Below, piece after piece: positions 17,896-26,974 of a DNA stretch of 42,792 nucleotides. This DNA comes from BJGO01 sp964640655 (GTDB lineage Bacteria > Bacteroidota > Bacteroidia > Chitinophagales > UBA10324), in the NCBI GenBank assembly GCA_964640655.1, contig CAZXFT010000026.1, positions 1 through 42,792 of the forward strand, read 5' to 3'. Each line of letters opens with the position of its first letter. Position 1 is the first letter of the stretch. The translations under genes were made by a program, and so were the position numbers. The notes under the pieces are model-generated. The model saw only the letters and a list, made by a program, of their open reading frames with translations. It had not been told where the DNA came from and did not search any database.

Positions 17896-19176
17896 ATGCC
17901 TTATTTATTTACATCCGAATCGGTTTCTGAAGGACATCCCGATAAAGTTTCTGACCAAATCAGCGATGCTTTAATTGACAACTTTTTAGCTTACGACCCC
18001 GAAAGTAAGGTGGCGTGCGAAACTTTGGTTACCACAGGTCAAGTGGTAGTTGCCGGCGAGGTGAAATCAAAAACTTACCTAGATGTACAGGATATTGTCC
18101 GCGAAGTAATTCGCAATATCGGTTATACCAAAGCCGAGTATATGTTTGAAGCACACTCTTGCGGAATATTGAGCGCCATTCACGAACAAAGTGCTGATAT
18201 TAATCGTGGTGTAGATCGCGAAACCAAACAAATGACCTTTGAAGCGAAAGCCAATGCACAAGGAGCCGGCGATCAGGGGATGATGTTTGGGTATGCTACC
18301 CGCGAAACAGACAACTACATGCCTTTGGCTCTGGACCTGGCACACAAAATATTATTGGAACTTTCCAAAACACGCCGTGCAGGTAAAGAATTAAAGTATC
18401 TGCGTCCCGATGCCAAGAGTCAGGTTACGATTGAATACGACGATAACAATAACCCTATTCGTATAGACACTATTGTTGTTTCTACACAACACGACGATTT
18501 CGATTCTGACAAAAAAATGCTGGCACAGATTCGTAAGGATATCATCGAAATCATTATTCCGCGAGTGAAAAAACAATTAAAGCCAAGCATACAGAAATTA
18601 TTCAACGACAAAATCACTTATCACATTAACCCAACGGGAAAATTTGTTATCGGCGGACCACACGGTGACACAGGTCTTACAGGTCGTAAGATTATAGTTG
18701 ATACTTATGGTGGAAAAGGTGCTCACGGTGGTGGCGCATTCAGTGGTAAAGACCCATCAAAAGTTGACCGTTCTGCGGCATACGCCACACGACACATAGC
18801 CAAAAACCTTGTGGCGGCAGGCCTTTGCGATGAAGTACTTGTTCAGGTGAGTTATGCCATTGGTGTGGCTAAACCTTGCGGCTTATACGTTAATACTTAC
18901 GGTACAGCCAAAGTCAATAAGAACGACGGAGAGATTGCACGCATCGTTGAAAAGATTTTTGATATGCGTCCTTATGCTATCGAATCAAGACTCAAACTGC
19001 GCAACCCTATATACTCTGAAACTGCTGCTTACGGCCATATGGGACGTGCTCCAAAAACAGTTACTAAAGTATTTAACAAAGGTAAAGACAACGAAAAGAA
19101 AGTTACTGTTGAGCTCTTTACCTGGGAGAAGTTAGACTATGTGGATGCGGTGAAGAAAGCGTTTAATTTGAAATAG
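17896..19176 (+). CDS. metK: S-adenosylmethionine synthetase
   Basis: Makes S-adenosylmethionine from methionine and ATP in the cytoplasm. The 426-residue protein has the conserved N-terminal SEGHPDKVSDQISDA, the ATP-binding GAGDQGMMFGYA, and the loop GGGAFSGKDPSKVDRSAAY. It is a little longer than E. coli MetK (about 384), as is common in Bacteroidota. It has its own promoter with a close consensus match and its own terminator, so it is probably monocistronic. Confidence 0.97.
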   Translation: MPYLFTSESVSEGHPDKVSDQISDALIDNFLAYDPESKVACETLVTTGQVVVAGEVKSKTYLDVQDIVREVIRNIGYTKAEYMFEAHSCGILSAIHEQSADINRGVDRETKQMTFEAKANAQGAGDQGMMFGYATRETDNYMPLALDLAHKILLELSKTRRAGKELKYLRPDAKSQVTIEYDDNNNPIRIDTIVVSTQHDDFDSDKKMLAQIRKDIIEIIIPRVKKQLKPSIQKLFNDKITYHINPTGKFVIGGPHGDTGLTGRKIIVDTYGGKGAHGGGAFSGKDPSKVDRSAAYATRHIAKNLVAAGLCDEVLVQVSYAIGVAKPCGLYVNTYGTAKVNKNDGEIARIVEKIFDMRPYAIESRLKLRNPIYSETAAYGHMGRAPKTVTKVFNKGKDNEKKVTVELFTWEKLDYVDAVKKAFNLK

Positions 19177-19191
19177 CTACTTAATTACTAT

Positions 19192-19222
19192 AATAAAAGG
19201 GGCATATTGCCTCTTTTATTAT
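19192..19222. terminator. Intrinsic terminator after metK
   Basis: 13-bp arms (19192-19204 and 19208-19220) with one G-U wobble, a 3-base loop and A/T-rich flanks. It lies between metK and the converging gene at 19237-19905 and may serve both. Confidence 0.75.
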
Positions 19223-19236
19223 TGATGTATGAGCGT

Positions 19237-19905
19237 CTAAAAACTCAACTTATATTTTACTGCTATAGGATCTATACCTAATTGCCAAAACGGGTATTTA
19301 CCATCTATCTTTTCACCAATAAGAATGGCTGCTGTAATAACAGGCAGTTGTATGGAAACATTCTGATGTCTGGACAAATTCCATCCTATTTCTTTGTTAA
19401 TTTGAATACCTGTATAATGCAATGGTTTGTATTTGGGGGTCGGGGGGGTAATACGTAATATATGATAATAAATATTGACTCCATAGCTCACAAAGAATCT
19501 TTTATTACTCATCCAATATCTTTTTACCCCAGCAGTAGGAGTAAACATTTTAATATAAACCGGATGCTTTAAAAATAGAGGATAACCAGTCAGTGGGCTG
19601 GTAAAGTTTACACCCGCATTCAACCAAAACCGATTCTTCAATCGAAATTCAGATTTCAAAACGAGTTCTTTTTGCATCAAAGTATAAACAAGAAATTCAT
19701 TCCGAATATACTTATTACTGCTTAGATATTTATACGGCACATAAACAGGGTTATATGTTACTTCAAAATTATAGTTATTATTCGGAAAGCATCGATCATC
19801 AATAGTGCTTTGAGATTTTACCGGATTTGACATACCAATTAATAATAGAATGAAATACAACTTTGTAAATACACAAAAATTAATTGGTGATTTAGCTGTT
19901 ATCAT
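19237..19905 (-). CDS. Unknown exported protein, possible outer-membrane barrel
   Basis: 222 residues, not recognised. The N-terminus has a long basic lead-in and a hydrophobic stretch (FTKLYFILLLIGMSNPVKS) that fits a signal peptide cut near SQS. The rest is rich in aromatic and alternating hydrophobic residues (RFWLNAGVNFTSPLTG, FFVSYGVNIYYHIL, NVSIQLPVITAAI) and ends in KYKLSF, a terminal phenylalanine as in many outer-membrane barrels. This is pattern only; no family is assigned. Its base composition is more AT-rich than metK next to it. Confidence 0.65.
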   Translation of the reverse strand: MITAKSPINFCVFTKLYFILLLIGMSNPVKSQSTIDDRCFPNNNYNFEVTYNPVYVPYKYLSSNKYIRNEFLVYTLMQKELVLKSEFRLKNRFWLNAGVNFTSPLTGYPLFLKHPVYIKMFTPTAGVKRYWMSNKRFFVSYGVNIYYHILRITPPTPKYKPLHYTGIQINKEIGWNLSRHQNVSIQLPVITAAILIGEKIDGKYPFWQLGIDPIAVKYKLSF

Positions 19906-20032
19906 TCCGTTGAACTCTATTTCAAATGTAATTCAAAATAAACTGCATATTAAAAGTAATCAATACTAATATAATACAATAATCCATATTACTGAGTGAG
20001 TTTTAACTAGCATCTGTTACATAATGAAAGCA

Positions 20033-20173
20033 TTACATCTTATACCTTCCATCAACCACTTCAAAAATCAATTGCTTAGAGCTGGCTGCTTTATGTGCAT
20101 AGAATTTTCTTTTGGACTCATAGAGAAAATCGCTGAAGTATGTGAACTTGAAACGTACTCTGGTTGAATAATT
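20033..20173 (-). pseudogene. Possible C-terminal gene remnant
   Basis: In the gap between two unknown genes the minus strand has a 46-codon open frame (upstream TGA at 20174-20176, TAA at 20033-20035) without any ATG, GTG or TTG near its beginning. The encoded residues (VRFKFTYFSDFLYESKRKF ... LIFEVVDGRYKM) look protein-like, like the end of a larger protein whose front is missing. Chance is a real alternative for a frame this short. The rest of 19906-20193 is AT-rich with no other signal seen. Confidence 0.25.
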
Positions 20174-20193
20174 TCAGAGTCACTCTAAATAGT

Positions 20194-21132
20194 TTACTCT
20201 AAAACTATTCTTTGATTAATGTAATATTTTTTATTCTGTTTGTTCTTTACAAATGTGAGTACTGAGGTATTGCAAATTTCTATCAGGATAATGTCCGGGG
20301 TATATTTCAATTTCTTCGAAATAAATTTTTCCATAGTCTCCTCACCAATATAACATTGATGGAAGAGAAAGGGATGAGGAGTTTGATTGACATAAGTTTC
20401 CAATTGTTTCAACAGATAATTACCGCGACCATAAGAAATCAGTAATCCGTTTTTATCATAAGTAAAATAAGTAGTATCAGGAGTATTGCCCGATGAATCA
20501 ATCAATATGTTAAAGTACCGTTCGTAATCAGTTTCCGTTTCAAAATTAATTTCATATTCCGGTTCATATTCCGATTCAAACATCGGATAATGGACAACGT
20601 ATTTCAATAAGCCTTTATGATTAAACACATGTTTCGAAGAACGAAGGGGCTGATTGCCGCAATGACCGGAGCAATAAGTATCCACTGTAGCTATGGTATC
20701 AGATAGATAATGATACTCGCTATTGTCAAAAGAACCATAACCATAACCTCCACTATATACCAGCCTGTTATTGACCACCCTCCATTCCGTACCATTAAGA
20801 CATTGATCTAAGTTGGTCAATGTATCGTAATTAAACTGGAATGTACTGTCTAAGTACATAGGGAACCATTCATTATTTCCTCCGCTGCTATCTAGAGAAA
20901 TAACCGAAACATCCCAATTATTATTCATACCACCTAAATTGTTAAGTGCATGCTGATCGATGGAGTAAATGATATCGATACCCAGTATTGCTCTTTGAGC
21001 TTGCGAAATAAAATAAACGTGTTTATTCTTTCCATAGTTAAATGGTGACTGTGCTAATGTGTTGGTGTAAATATTAAACAACATGATGAGCATCAGCAAG
21101 CACTTGTGTTTAGAATTGCTTTTTAAAGTCAA
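20194..21132 (-). CDS. Unknown exported protein
   Basis: 312 residues with a signal peptide (KHKCLLMLIMLFNIYTNTLAQ, cut likely after LAQ). The mature part is rich in Y, N, D and G, with repeated short beta-like segments (YGYGSFDNSEYHYLSD, FTYDKNGLLISYGRG). The FTYDKNGLL element resembles a single YD-type hairpin unit but is not repeated enough to call. The C-terminus shows no T9SS sorting domain. Envelope or extracellular location is inferred from the signal peptide; the role is unknown. Confidence 0.68.
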   Translation of the reverse strand: MTLKSNSKHKCLLMLIMLFNIYTNTLAQSPFNYGKNKHVYFISQAQRAILGIDIIYSIDQHALNNLGGMNNNWDVSVISLDSSGGNNEWFPMYLDSTFQFNYDTLTNLDQCLNGTEWRVVNNRLVYSGGYGYGSFDNSEYHYLSDTIATVDTYCSGHCGNQPLRSSKHVFNHKGLLKYVVHYPMFESEYEPEYEINFETETDYERYFNILIDSSGNTPDTTYFTYDKNGLLISYGRGNYLLKQLETYVNQTPHPFLFHQCYIGEETMEKFISKKLKYTPDIILIEICNTSVLTFVKNKQNKKYYINQRIVLE

Positions 21133-21327
21133 TATATATTGAATGGAGGATGAAGTTGCAAAGGACGTGATAAGTATTGAAAAGTGCTATATCTTATACT
21201 ATGAAATAATCTTCATGATTAATCTATATTCCAATCTAATAAATTAAGTTGATTACATCGAATAGTATTAATTATAGATAGAGAATGTGAAGCTAACCGC
21301 ACTGCAATAAGCATATATATTTGTGAT

Positions 21328-21885
21328 ATGAAAAAACCTCTCACTGCAACTATTAAATCTGAGCTGTTTTCAATCTTAAAAACTCGTTTTGAAAATAATA
21401 TGCAGCGTCACAAAAACATCAAATGGAGCGATGTACAAGCCAGACTTGAAAAACATGCTGATAAACTTTGGTCGCTGTATGAAATGGAATTGACCGGTGG
21501 TGAGCCGGATGTTACGGGGCTAGATAAAAAAAGCGGAGCATATCTATTTACCGATTGTGCTGCTGAAACACCCTCGGGACGCAGATGTATATGTTACGAC
21601 CACGAAGCATTAAATAAACGCAAAGAGAATAAACCGAAAAACAGTGCAGTCAACATGGCTGAAGAAATGGGTGTAGAAATACTCAACGAAGAACAATACC
21701 GGGCACTACAGCAACTTGGCCCGTTTGATTTAAAAACATCAAGCTGGATTAAAACTCCTGACAAGATTCGTGCTTTAGGTGGTGCCCTATTCTGCGATAG
21801 AAGATTTGATACGGTATTTACATACCACAACGGCGCTGAATCTTATTATGCTTCGAGAGGCTTTAGAACATCAAAAAGTATATGA
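21328..21885 (+). CDS. DUF4256 family protein
   Basis: 185 residues, matching the length and sequence pattern of DUF4256 proteins: an N-terminal helical part (LKTRFENNMQRH), then LYEMELTGGEPDVTG, TPSGRRCICYDHEAL, and a C-terminal IRALGGALFCDRRFDTVF. These motifs are conserved across the family, whose function is unknown. No signal peptide, so probably cytoplasmic. It is followed by a strong bidirectional terminator. About 195 bases before it hold no recognisable feature. Confidence 0.85.
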   Translation: MKKPLTATIKSELFSILKTRFENNMQRHKNIKWSDVQARLEKHADKLWSLYEMELTGGEPDVTGLDKKSGAYLFTDCAAETPSGRRCICYDHEALNKRKENKPKNSAVNMAEEMGVEILNEEQYRALQQLGPFDLKTSSWIKTPDKIRALGGALFCDRRFDTVFTYHNGAESYYASRGFRTSKSI

Positions 21886-21904
21886 CATAAATAGAATTGT
21901 AAAT

Positions 21905-21938
21905 AAAAAAAGCCTCTGCAATGCATAGGCTTTTTTTT
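21905..21938. terminator. Bidirectional intrinsic terminator
   Basis: 11-bp arms AAAAAAAGCCT (21905-21915) and AGGCTTTTTTT (21927-21937) with an 11-base centre that can pair further (TGCA/TGCA). It separates the DUF4256 gene from glnN, which converge here. Confidence 0.85.
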
Positions 21939-21959
21939 ATTCAAACAGATTCGTTCAGA

Positions 21960-24155
21960 TTATCTCAAAAACAACAACTCTCTGTATTTAGGCACAGGCC
22001 AAAGTTTGTCGTCAATCTTTATTTCAAGTTTATCCACGTGGTAGCGAATTTCTTCAAGGAATGGTTTCACCTTATCGCAGTAAGCAATAGCCTTAGCACG
22101 TTCGCCGTTAATATTGTTTGCTGCCTTGCGTGCTTCCACCATGGCTTCGGCTTTGGTACGAATCACATTAATATGTTCTGAAATTTCGCTGACCAAGCCA
22201 AGTTGTGCGTCATACGATTTCTTTGGCACTCCTGCTTCTTTCAATCCGTTGATATTCGTGAGCAAACGGCTTTGATATTCTACAGCAGCCGGAATGATAT
22301 GTGTATGAACCATCTCAGCAAGCACCCGCGATTCAATCTGTACTTTCTTGATGTATTTCTCTAATTCTATTTCGTGACGTGCATGCACTTCCACTTTTGT
22401 AAACACTTTATTGCGTTCAAACAGAGCCACCGACTCTTTTGTTGAATAAGCATCCAAAGCCGTAGGCGTGGTTTTGATATTATTCAATCCGCGCTTCTTG
22501 GCTTCTTTCTCCCACTCCGCACTGTAGTTGTTTCCTTCAAAAAGTATTCTCTTGCTTGAAGTAATATATCCCTTCAATACCTGAAGTAATGCAACCTCTC
22601 TGTTCTCTCCTTTTTTTATCAAAGCATCTACCTCTGCTTTAAACTGCACCAGTTGATCTGCCATAATGGTATTCAGTATTGTCATGGTGCTACTGCAATT
22701 GGCGCTGGAACCTACTGCACGTACTTCAAACTTATTGCCTGTAAAGGCAAATGGAGAAGTACGGTTACGATCTGTGTTATCCATCAGCAGGTCAGGAATT
22801 TTGTTGTGTATTTCCAAACGTAAAGTTTGTTCATCCTGCTCGTTGAATTTGCCGCTCTTCACGCGTGACTCTACTTCGTTCAACACATCGGTTAAATATT
22901 TTCCAATAAACACGGAGATGATTGCGGGTGGCGCTTCGTTGGCACCAAGACGAAAATCATTACCCGCAGAAGCAATTGAAGCACGGATTAAATCGGCATT
23001 TTCATTTACTGCTTTGATGGTGTTCACAAAGAAGGTGAGAAACTGCAGATTTGTTTTAGGTGTCTTGCCAGGCGAGAGCAAATTCTTTCCGGTGTCGGTA
23101 GCCATACTCCAGTTATTGTGTTTACCGCTGCCGTTGATGCCTGCAAATGGCTTTTCGTGCAGGAGCACGCGTAGGTGATTACGACGTGCTACACGATCTA
23201 ACACATCCATCAGCAACTGATTATGATCTATGGCAATATTAACTTCCTCAAAAAACGGAGCACACTCGTACTGACTTGGTGCTACTTCATTGTGTCTTGT
23301 TTTCAATGGAATGCCTAACAGGAAACATTCACTCTCGAAGTCCACCATAAACTGATACACGCGTTCAGGTATTGAGCCAAAATAATGGTCTTCCAACTGC
23401 TGCCCTTTTGCCGGAGCTGCGCCAAACAGAGTTCTGCCGCACATCAACAGATCGGGACGAGCTTCATACAGGGCCTCATCCACAACGAAGTATTCCTGTT
23501 CCCAACCAAGAGTTGCAATTACCTTGGTGACATTCTTATCAAAATAATGGCAGACGTCTACTGCGGCTTTCTCAAGCGCCTGCATGGATTTTAATAAAGG
23601 TGCCTTGTAGTCCAGTGCTTCGCCGGTATAAGAAACGTATATGGTTGGAATGCACAGCGTTTTTCCTGCAGGAGTTTCCATAATAAATGCCGGTGAAGAA
23701 GGATCCCAGGCAGTGTAACCACGAGCTTCAAAAGTGTTACGCAACCCACCACTTGGAAAAGAGGATGCATCAGGCTCTTGTTGTACAAGCGCATCACCAT
23801 CGAATACTTCTATTCCACGTCCTGTTGCTGTTTGTTGAAAAAATGAATCATGCTTTTCGGCAGTAGAACCGGTTAATGGCTGGAACCAATGAGTAAAGTG
23901 TGTAGCTCCATTGTTCATAGCCCAAGCTTTCATAGCACTTGAAACCTGGTCGGCAACAGTACGGTCAATTTTTGCACCACTATTGATAGAGTTCATCACG
24001 CTTTTAAAGGCCTCTTTGGAGAGGTAAGCTTTCATTGTTTCTTCGTGAAAGACATATGCGCCGTAATATTCTGAGATATGTTGTTTTGGGGTTTCTACTG
24101 TTGTGCCGCGATTGGAGCGCAACTGCTGCAAAGCGTTTACACGAATGTTGATCAT
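21960..24155 (-). CDS. glnN: Glutamine synthetase type III
   Basis: ATP-dependent synthesis of glutamine from glutamate and ammonia. At 731 residues it is the long GSIII class typical of Bacteroidota, not the ~470-residue GlnA. Visible signatures are an N-terminal GSIII region (HFTHWFQPLTGSTAEKHDSF), the catalytic-domain motifs GWEQEYFVVDE, KTRHNEVAPSQYE and GINGSGKHNNWS, and NRTSPFAFTGNKFE. No adenylylation-loop tyrosine is expected in this class. A promoter-like TACTTTTG lies 19 bases upstream of the ATG. No PII or ammonium transporter gene is adjacent. Confidence 0.96.
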   Translation of the reverse strand: MINIRVNALQQLRSNRGTTVETPKQHISEYYGAYVFHEETMKAYLSKEAFKSVMNSINSGAKIDRTVADQVSSAMKAWAMNNGATHFTHWFQPLTGSTAEKHDSFFQQTATGRGIEVFDGDALVQQEPDASSFPSGGLRNTFEARGYTAWDPSSPAFIMETPAGKTLCIPTIYVSYTGEALDYKAPLLKSMQALEKAAVDVCHYFDKNVTKVIATLGWEQEYFVVDEALYEARPDLLMCGRTLFGAAPAKGQQLEDHYFGSIPERVYQFMVDFESECFLLGIPLKTRHNEVAPSQYECAPFFEEVNIAIDHNQLLMDVLDRVARRNHLRVLLHEKPFAGINGSGKHNNWSMATDTGKNLLSPGKTPKTNLQFLTFFVNTIKAVNENADLIRASIASAGNDFRLGANEAPPAIISVFIGKYLTDVLNEVESRVKSGKFNEQDEQTLRLEIHNKIPDLLMDNTDRNRTSPFAFTGNKFEVRAVGSSANCSSTMTILNTIMADQLVQFKAEVDALIKKGENREVALLQVLKGYITSSKRILFEGNNYSAEWEKEAKKRGLNNIKTTPTALDAYSTKESVALFERNKVFTKVEVHARHEIELEKYIKKVQIESRVLAEMVHTHIIPAAVEYQSRLLTNINGLKEAGVPKKSYDAQLGLVSEISEHINVIRTKAEAMVEARKAANNINGERAKAIAYCDKVKPFLEEIRYHVDKLEIKIDDKLWPVPKYRELLFLR

Positions 24156-24173
24156 TTTTTAAATAATTTTCGC

Positions 24174-24181
24174 CAAAAGTA
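24174..24181 (-). promoter_or_regulatory. Predicted -7 box of glnN
   Basis: Minus-strand TACTTTTG followed by GCG, 18 bases before the glnN ATG. No clear -33 TTG. Confidence 0.45.
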
Positions 24182-24240
24182 TGGTTTTTGAGCCTACTTT
24201 AAGTAAATTTTTATATTATTTCCTAACAATCAACCATTTT

Positions 24241-25479
24241 TCAGGTGAAATCAGAAATATTTTTTCTTTTTTTTTCAGAGATCATACTCAACACACCTGC
24301 CAGTAGGAGGCAATAAAGCGGTGCACGGTATCTAGCAATGGCGCCATGTTGAACCACAATCAAACCGATGATTAAAAATTCAATCAGCGCGATACTTATA
24401 AGAATAAGGCTTATTTCTTTCAGCTTAAAATTATTACCCAAAGACTCATATACAACATAGCCTAAAGCTGATAAAGTAAAGAGTAACATTATCCATTCAG
24501 TTGTAGAATTGGGGAAGGATTGAAAATCAATGGGAGAAATGAAAACAGCAAAGGGTGATGATAACACACTTAATAATGTAGGAACTTCAGGAAGCAGGTT
24601 ACTACCCAATGCTATATATTCCGCCCTATGCAACTGAACATATTCAATTATGTTCATTCCCATAATGTAAAAATATAAAACACCAAAAGCAACGATAAGA
24701 GTCAGGGCAGCAGTAAAAGTCCAAAGCATAGTTTTTTGATTACCTCGTGAAAACAATATTGAAACAATTACCGGTAATACAAACAATAAATAATGAGAGC
24801 GAATAATAGTTAGAACCATTAGACCCATTAATAGCATCAATAAACAATGCAAGTTTTTCTGACTTATAGTAACTGCATACAACACCGTTCCTGTTGCAGA
24901 CAGCAACAGTGCTTCCTTATGCACACCATGTACCCAAAAAGCAGTTACCGGTAATACCATCAGTATGATTATAGCTGACTTGCTTTTTATATTTAATTGA
25001 GAGGTAAAAAAACTATAGAGCAATAAAATACCCGGTAAGGTAATAATGGAGAACATGACAGCCTGTGCCGAATAGCTCCCAAAAGAGAATAATCTGAAAA
25101 TAGCATTCAATCTTATCAGCAGGAAGGTACTTTCATCTCCGTATCTGCTCATGGCTTGATTATAATGATATAAACTTTCACTCACATACCAATGGTTAGG
25201 CAAGAAAACCAATCGCAGATAATCAATCGGGTCGCGAAACAACGAACGATATACTTGTTCGCTTTGCTGAAAAAAGTCAATTGTATCAAGACCTGACGAG
25301 AAATTCAGGTGAACAAATATGAAAGCGAAACACCAAAAAACTTTCAACAGAAAAATGCTGAGTAGTCGTTGTTTGGATAATCCGAAACGTTCGTTGATTC
25401 TGGAAGTCCAAAGCCATCGTGAAAAAAGAATCAGGTATAATAGCCCTATCAGATAATGTATAAGTGATGTATGCCACAT
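24241..25479 (-). CDS. Polytopic membrane protein, unknown (glycan polymerase/GT-C-like topology)
   Basis: 412 residues with about ten hydrophobic segments (for example SLIHYLIGLLYLILF, LLSIFLLKVFWCFAFIF, SAIIILMVLPVTAFWV, CLLMLLMGLMVLTIIR, LLFVLPVIVSILF and several near the C-terminus) and a larger loop around residues 60-110 (GLDTIDFFQQSEQVYRSLF). The layout recalls the EpsG/O-antigen-polymerase and GT-C membrane enzymes, but I see no diagnostic motif. It starts 22 bases after the ABC ATPase gene and follows the lpx genes, so it may be transcribed with them. It is not an evident permease partner for the ATPase. Confidence 0.7.
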   Translation of the reverse strand: MWHTSLIHYLIGLLYLILFSRWLWTSRINERFGLSKQRLLSIFLLKVFWCFAFIFVHLNFSSGLDTIDFFQQSEQVYRSLFRDPIDYLRLVFLPNHWYVSESLYHYNQAMSRYGDESTFLLIRLNAIFRLFSFGSYSAQAVMFSIITLPGILLLYSFFTSQLNIKSKSAIIILMVLPVTAFWVHGVHKEALLLSATGTVLYAVTISQKNLHCLLMLLMGLMVLTIIRSHYLLFVLPVIVSILFSRGNQKTMLWTFTAALTLIVAFGVLYFYIMGMNIIEYVQLHRAEYIALGSNLLPEVPTLLSVLSSPFAVFISPIDFQSFPNSTTEWIMLLFTLSALGYVVYESLGNNFKLKEISLILISIALIEFLIIGLIVVQHGAIARYRAPLYCLLLAGVLSMISEKKRKNISDFT

Positions 25480-25501
25480 ATCCTGTGCAATTTAAATGGC
25501 T

Positions 25502-26125
25502 TTAACTTTTATAGTCGTGCATACTGATTTTTGAATCACAAAAGGCATACTCGCGTTCATCGTTGCTGCCGATCAGCACCAAGCGATGTTGTTTGTGTCT
25601 ATTGATTAATTCCAAATACCAGTTAACGCCATCGTTATCAAGATTGGATGTTGGTTCATCCAGTAACAAAATCGGTGAATTACTAAGAATGGACAAAGAA
25701 AGTTTTAACCGTTGTTTCATTCCTGAAGAGAACTGCTTGATGGGTTTGAGTTGATGTTTTATTAATCCGGTTATATCAATAAATCTTTCGTAGTTGATTT
25801 CTTTTTGAAATGGCTTGAACGACGCCTGAAAATGATACAGTTCTTTAATGGAGTATTCTTCAATCAACTCTAAGTAAGGTGCAACAACTGAAACAAGGTG
25901 TGGTATGTAGGGCATTTCCTTTTCATCATCTGTAAAAGTAATAGTCCCTTCACTTAACAATTTATATGTACTGATGCATTGCAATAGTGTGCTCTTACCG
26001 CTGCCATTTGCACCTAAAATGGCATAAGTGTTGCCAGATGAAAATTGAAAACTCAGTTGACGAAAAATCCACTCGTAGTTATAGCGCTTGCCGGCATTAT
26101 GAAGCGTTATCTGCATGCTGCACAC
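25502..26125 (-). CDS. ABC transporter ATP-binding protein with divergent Q- and H-loops
   Basis: 207 residues, a single compact nucleotide-binding domain. Walker A is GANGSGKS (38-45), the signature is SSGMK (133-137) and Walker B is LLLDEPTSNLD (153-163), all intact. Where a Q-loop glutamine is expected the sequence reads SVVAPYLE (about 79-86), and where the switch histidine is expected it reads LIGSNDE (N188). The gene overlaps the 3' end of lpxA by 29 bases (20 if the ATG at 26116 is used), showing translational coupling. No permease gene adjoins unless the following membrane protein serves. The closest relatives are probably exporter-type NBDs; the substrate is unknown. Confidence 0.85.
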   Translation of the reverse strand: MCSMQITLHNAGKRYNYEWIFRQLSFQFSSGNTYAILGANGSGKSTLLQCISTYKLLSEGTITFTDDEKEMPYIPHLVSVVAPYLELIEEYSIKELYHFQASFKPFQKEINYERFIDITGLIKHQLKPIKQFSSGMKQRLKLSLSILSNSPILLLDEPTSNLDNDGVNWYLELINRHKQHRLVLIGSNDEREYAFCDSKISMHDYKS

Positions 26126-26903
26126 TATGTATTCCTTTTATAATACCATCTTTAGATGATTTAATGAATTGTAATACTATACTTTTCTCTTCACTTTCGG
26201 GCAATTCCCTTTCTAAAGCAACAATAGCCTTGCTCAGGTTAGAGTGATGAACAAACACAATTCGATATATGTCCTCTATACGTTTAATCTGCTCCTTATC
26301 AAAACCTCGACGCGATAAGCCAATGGAGTTAATACCGGCATAAGATAAGGGTTCACGTGCTGCTTTAACAAAGGGTGGCACATCCTTGCGCACCAATGAA
26401 CCACCGGTAACAAAAGCATAACGGCCAACTTTAATAAATTGCTGAACCGCACTCACGCCTCCTATATTCACATAATCTTCGATGATGATGTGGCCGGCAA
26501 GGTTAACATTGTTAGCTAAAATGCAATTGTTGCCGATAATGCAATCGTGTGCTATATGAGTATAAGCCATCAGCAGACAATTGTTGCCAATCTCTGTTTT
26601 ATTAGCATAGGTAGTTCCTTTATTAATGGTAACGCATTCGCGAATCATCGTGTTGTCGCCAATGATTGTGAGTGTAGGTTCTCCTTTGTATTTCAGATCC
26701 TGCGGCACAGCAGATATGACTGCGCCAGGAAATATTTGCACATTCTTACCTATACGGGCCCCATCATAAATAGTAACATTAGGACCAATCACACTACCCT
26801 CGCCTATTTCTACATCGGCATAGATAGTACAAAAGGGTTCAATCTTAACGCTGGGATGTATGCGGGCTTCGGGGTGTATATAAGACCATTTACTCTCTGA
26901 CAC
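26097..26903 (-). CDS. lpxA: UDP-N-acetylglucosamine acyltransferase
   Basis: First enzyme of lipid A synthesis; adds a 3-hydroxyacyl chain to UDP-GlcNAc in the cytoplasm. The 268 residues form a left-handed beta-helix of hexapeptide repeats (IHPSVKIEPFCTIYADVEIGEG and on) with the catalytic histidine in AYTHIAHDC, followed by the C-terminal helical part with YAGINSIGLSRRGF, which is diagnostic for LpxA. It lies 71 bases after lpxC-fabZ and overlaps the ABC ATPase gene downstream. Confidence 0.96.
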   Translation of the reverse strand: MSESKWSYIHPEARIHPSVKIEPFCTIYADVEIGEGSVIGPNVTIYDGARIGKNVQIFPGAVISAVPQDLKYKGEPTLTIIGDNTMIRECVTINKGTTYANKTEIGNNCLLMAYTHIAHDCIIGNNCILANNVNLAGHIIIEDYVNIGGVSAVQQFIKVGRYAFVTGGSLVRKDVPPFVKAAREPLSYAGINSIGLSRRGFDKEQIKRIEDIYRIVFVHHSNLSKAIVALERELPESEEKSIVLQFIKSSKDGIIKGIHSVQHADNAS

Positions 26904-26974
26904 GGCTTGTTTGTTAGGGCTTTTTTGAAATTGTGTAAAAGACGTTTTTACTGCGTAGTTCGTTGCAACTACTA

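Noticed and set aside
20581..20760. YD/RHS-type repeat protein in the 20.2-21.1 kb gene
   Set aside because: Only one YD-like hairpin is present; RHS proteins need many repeats.
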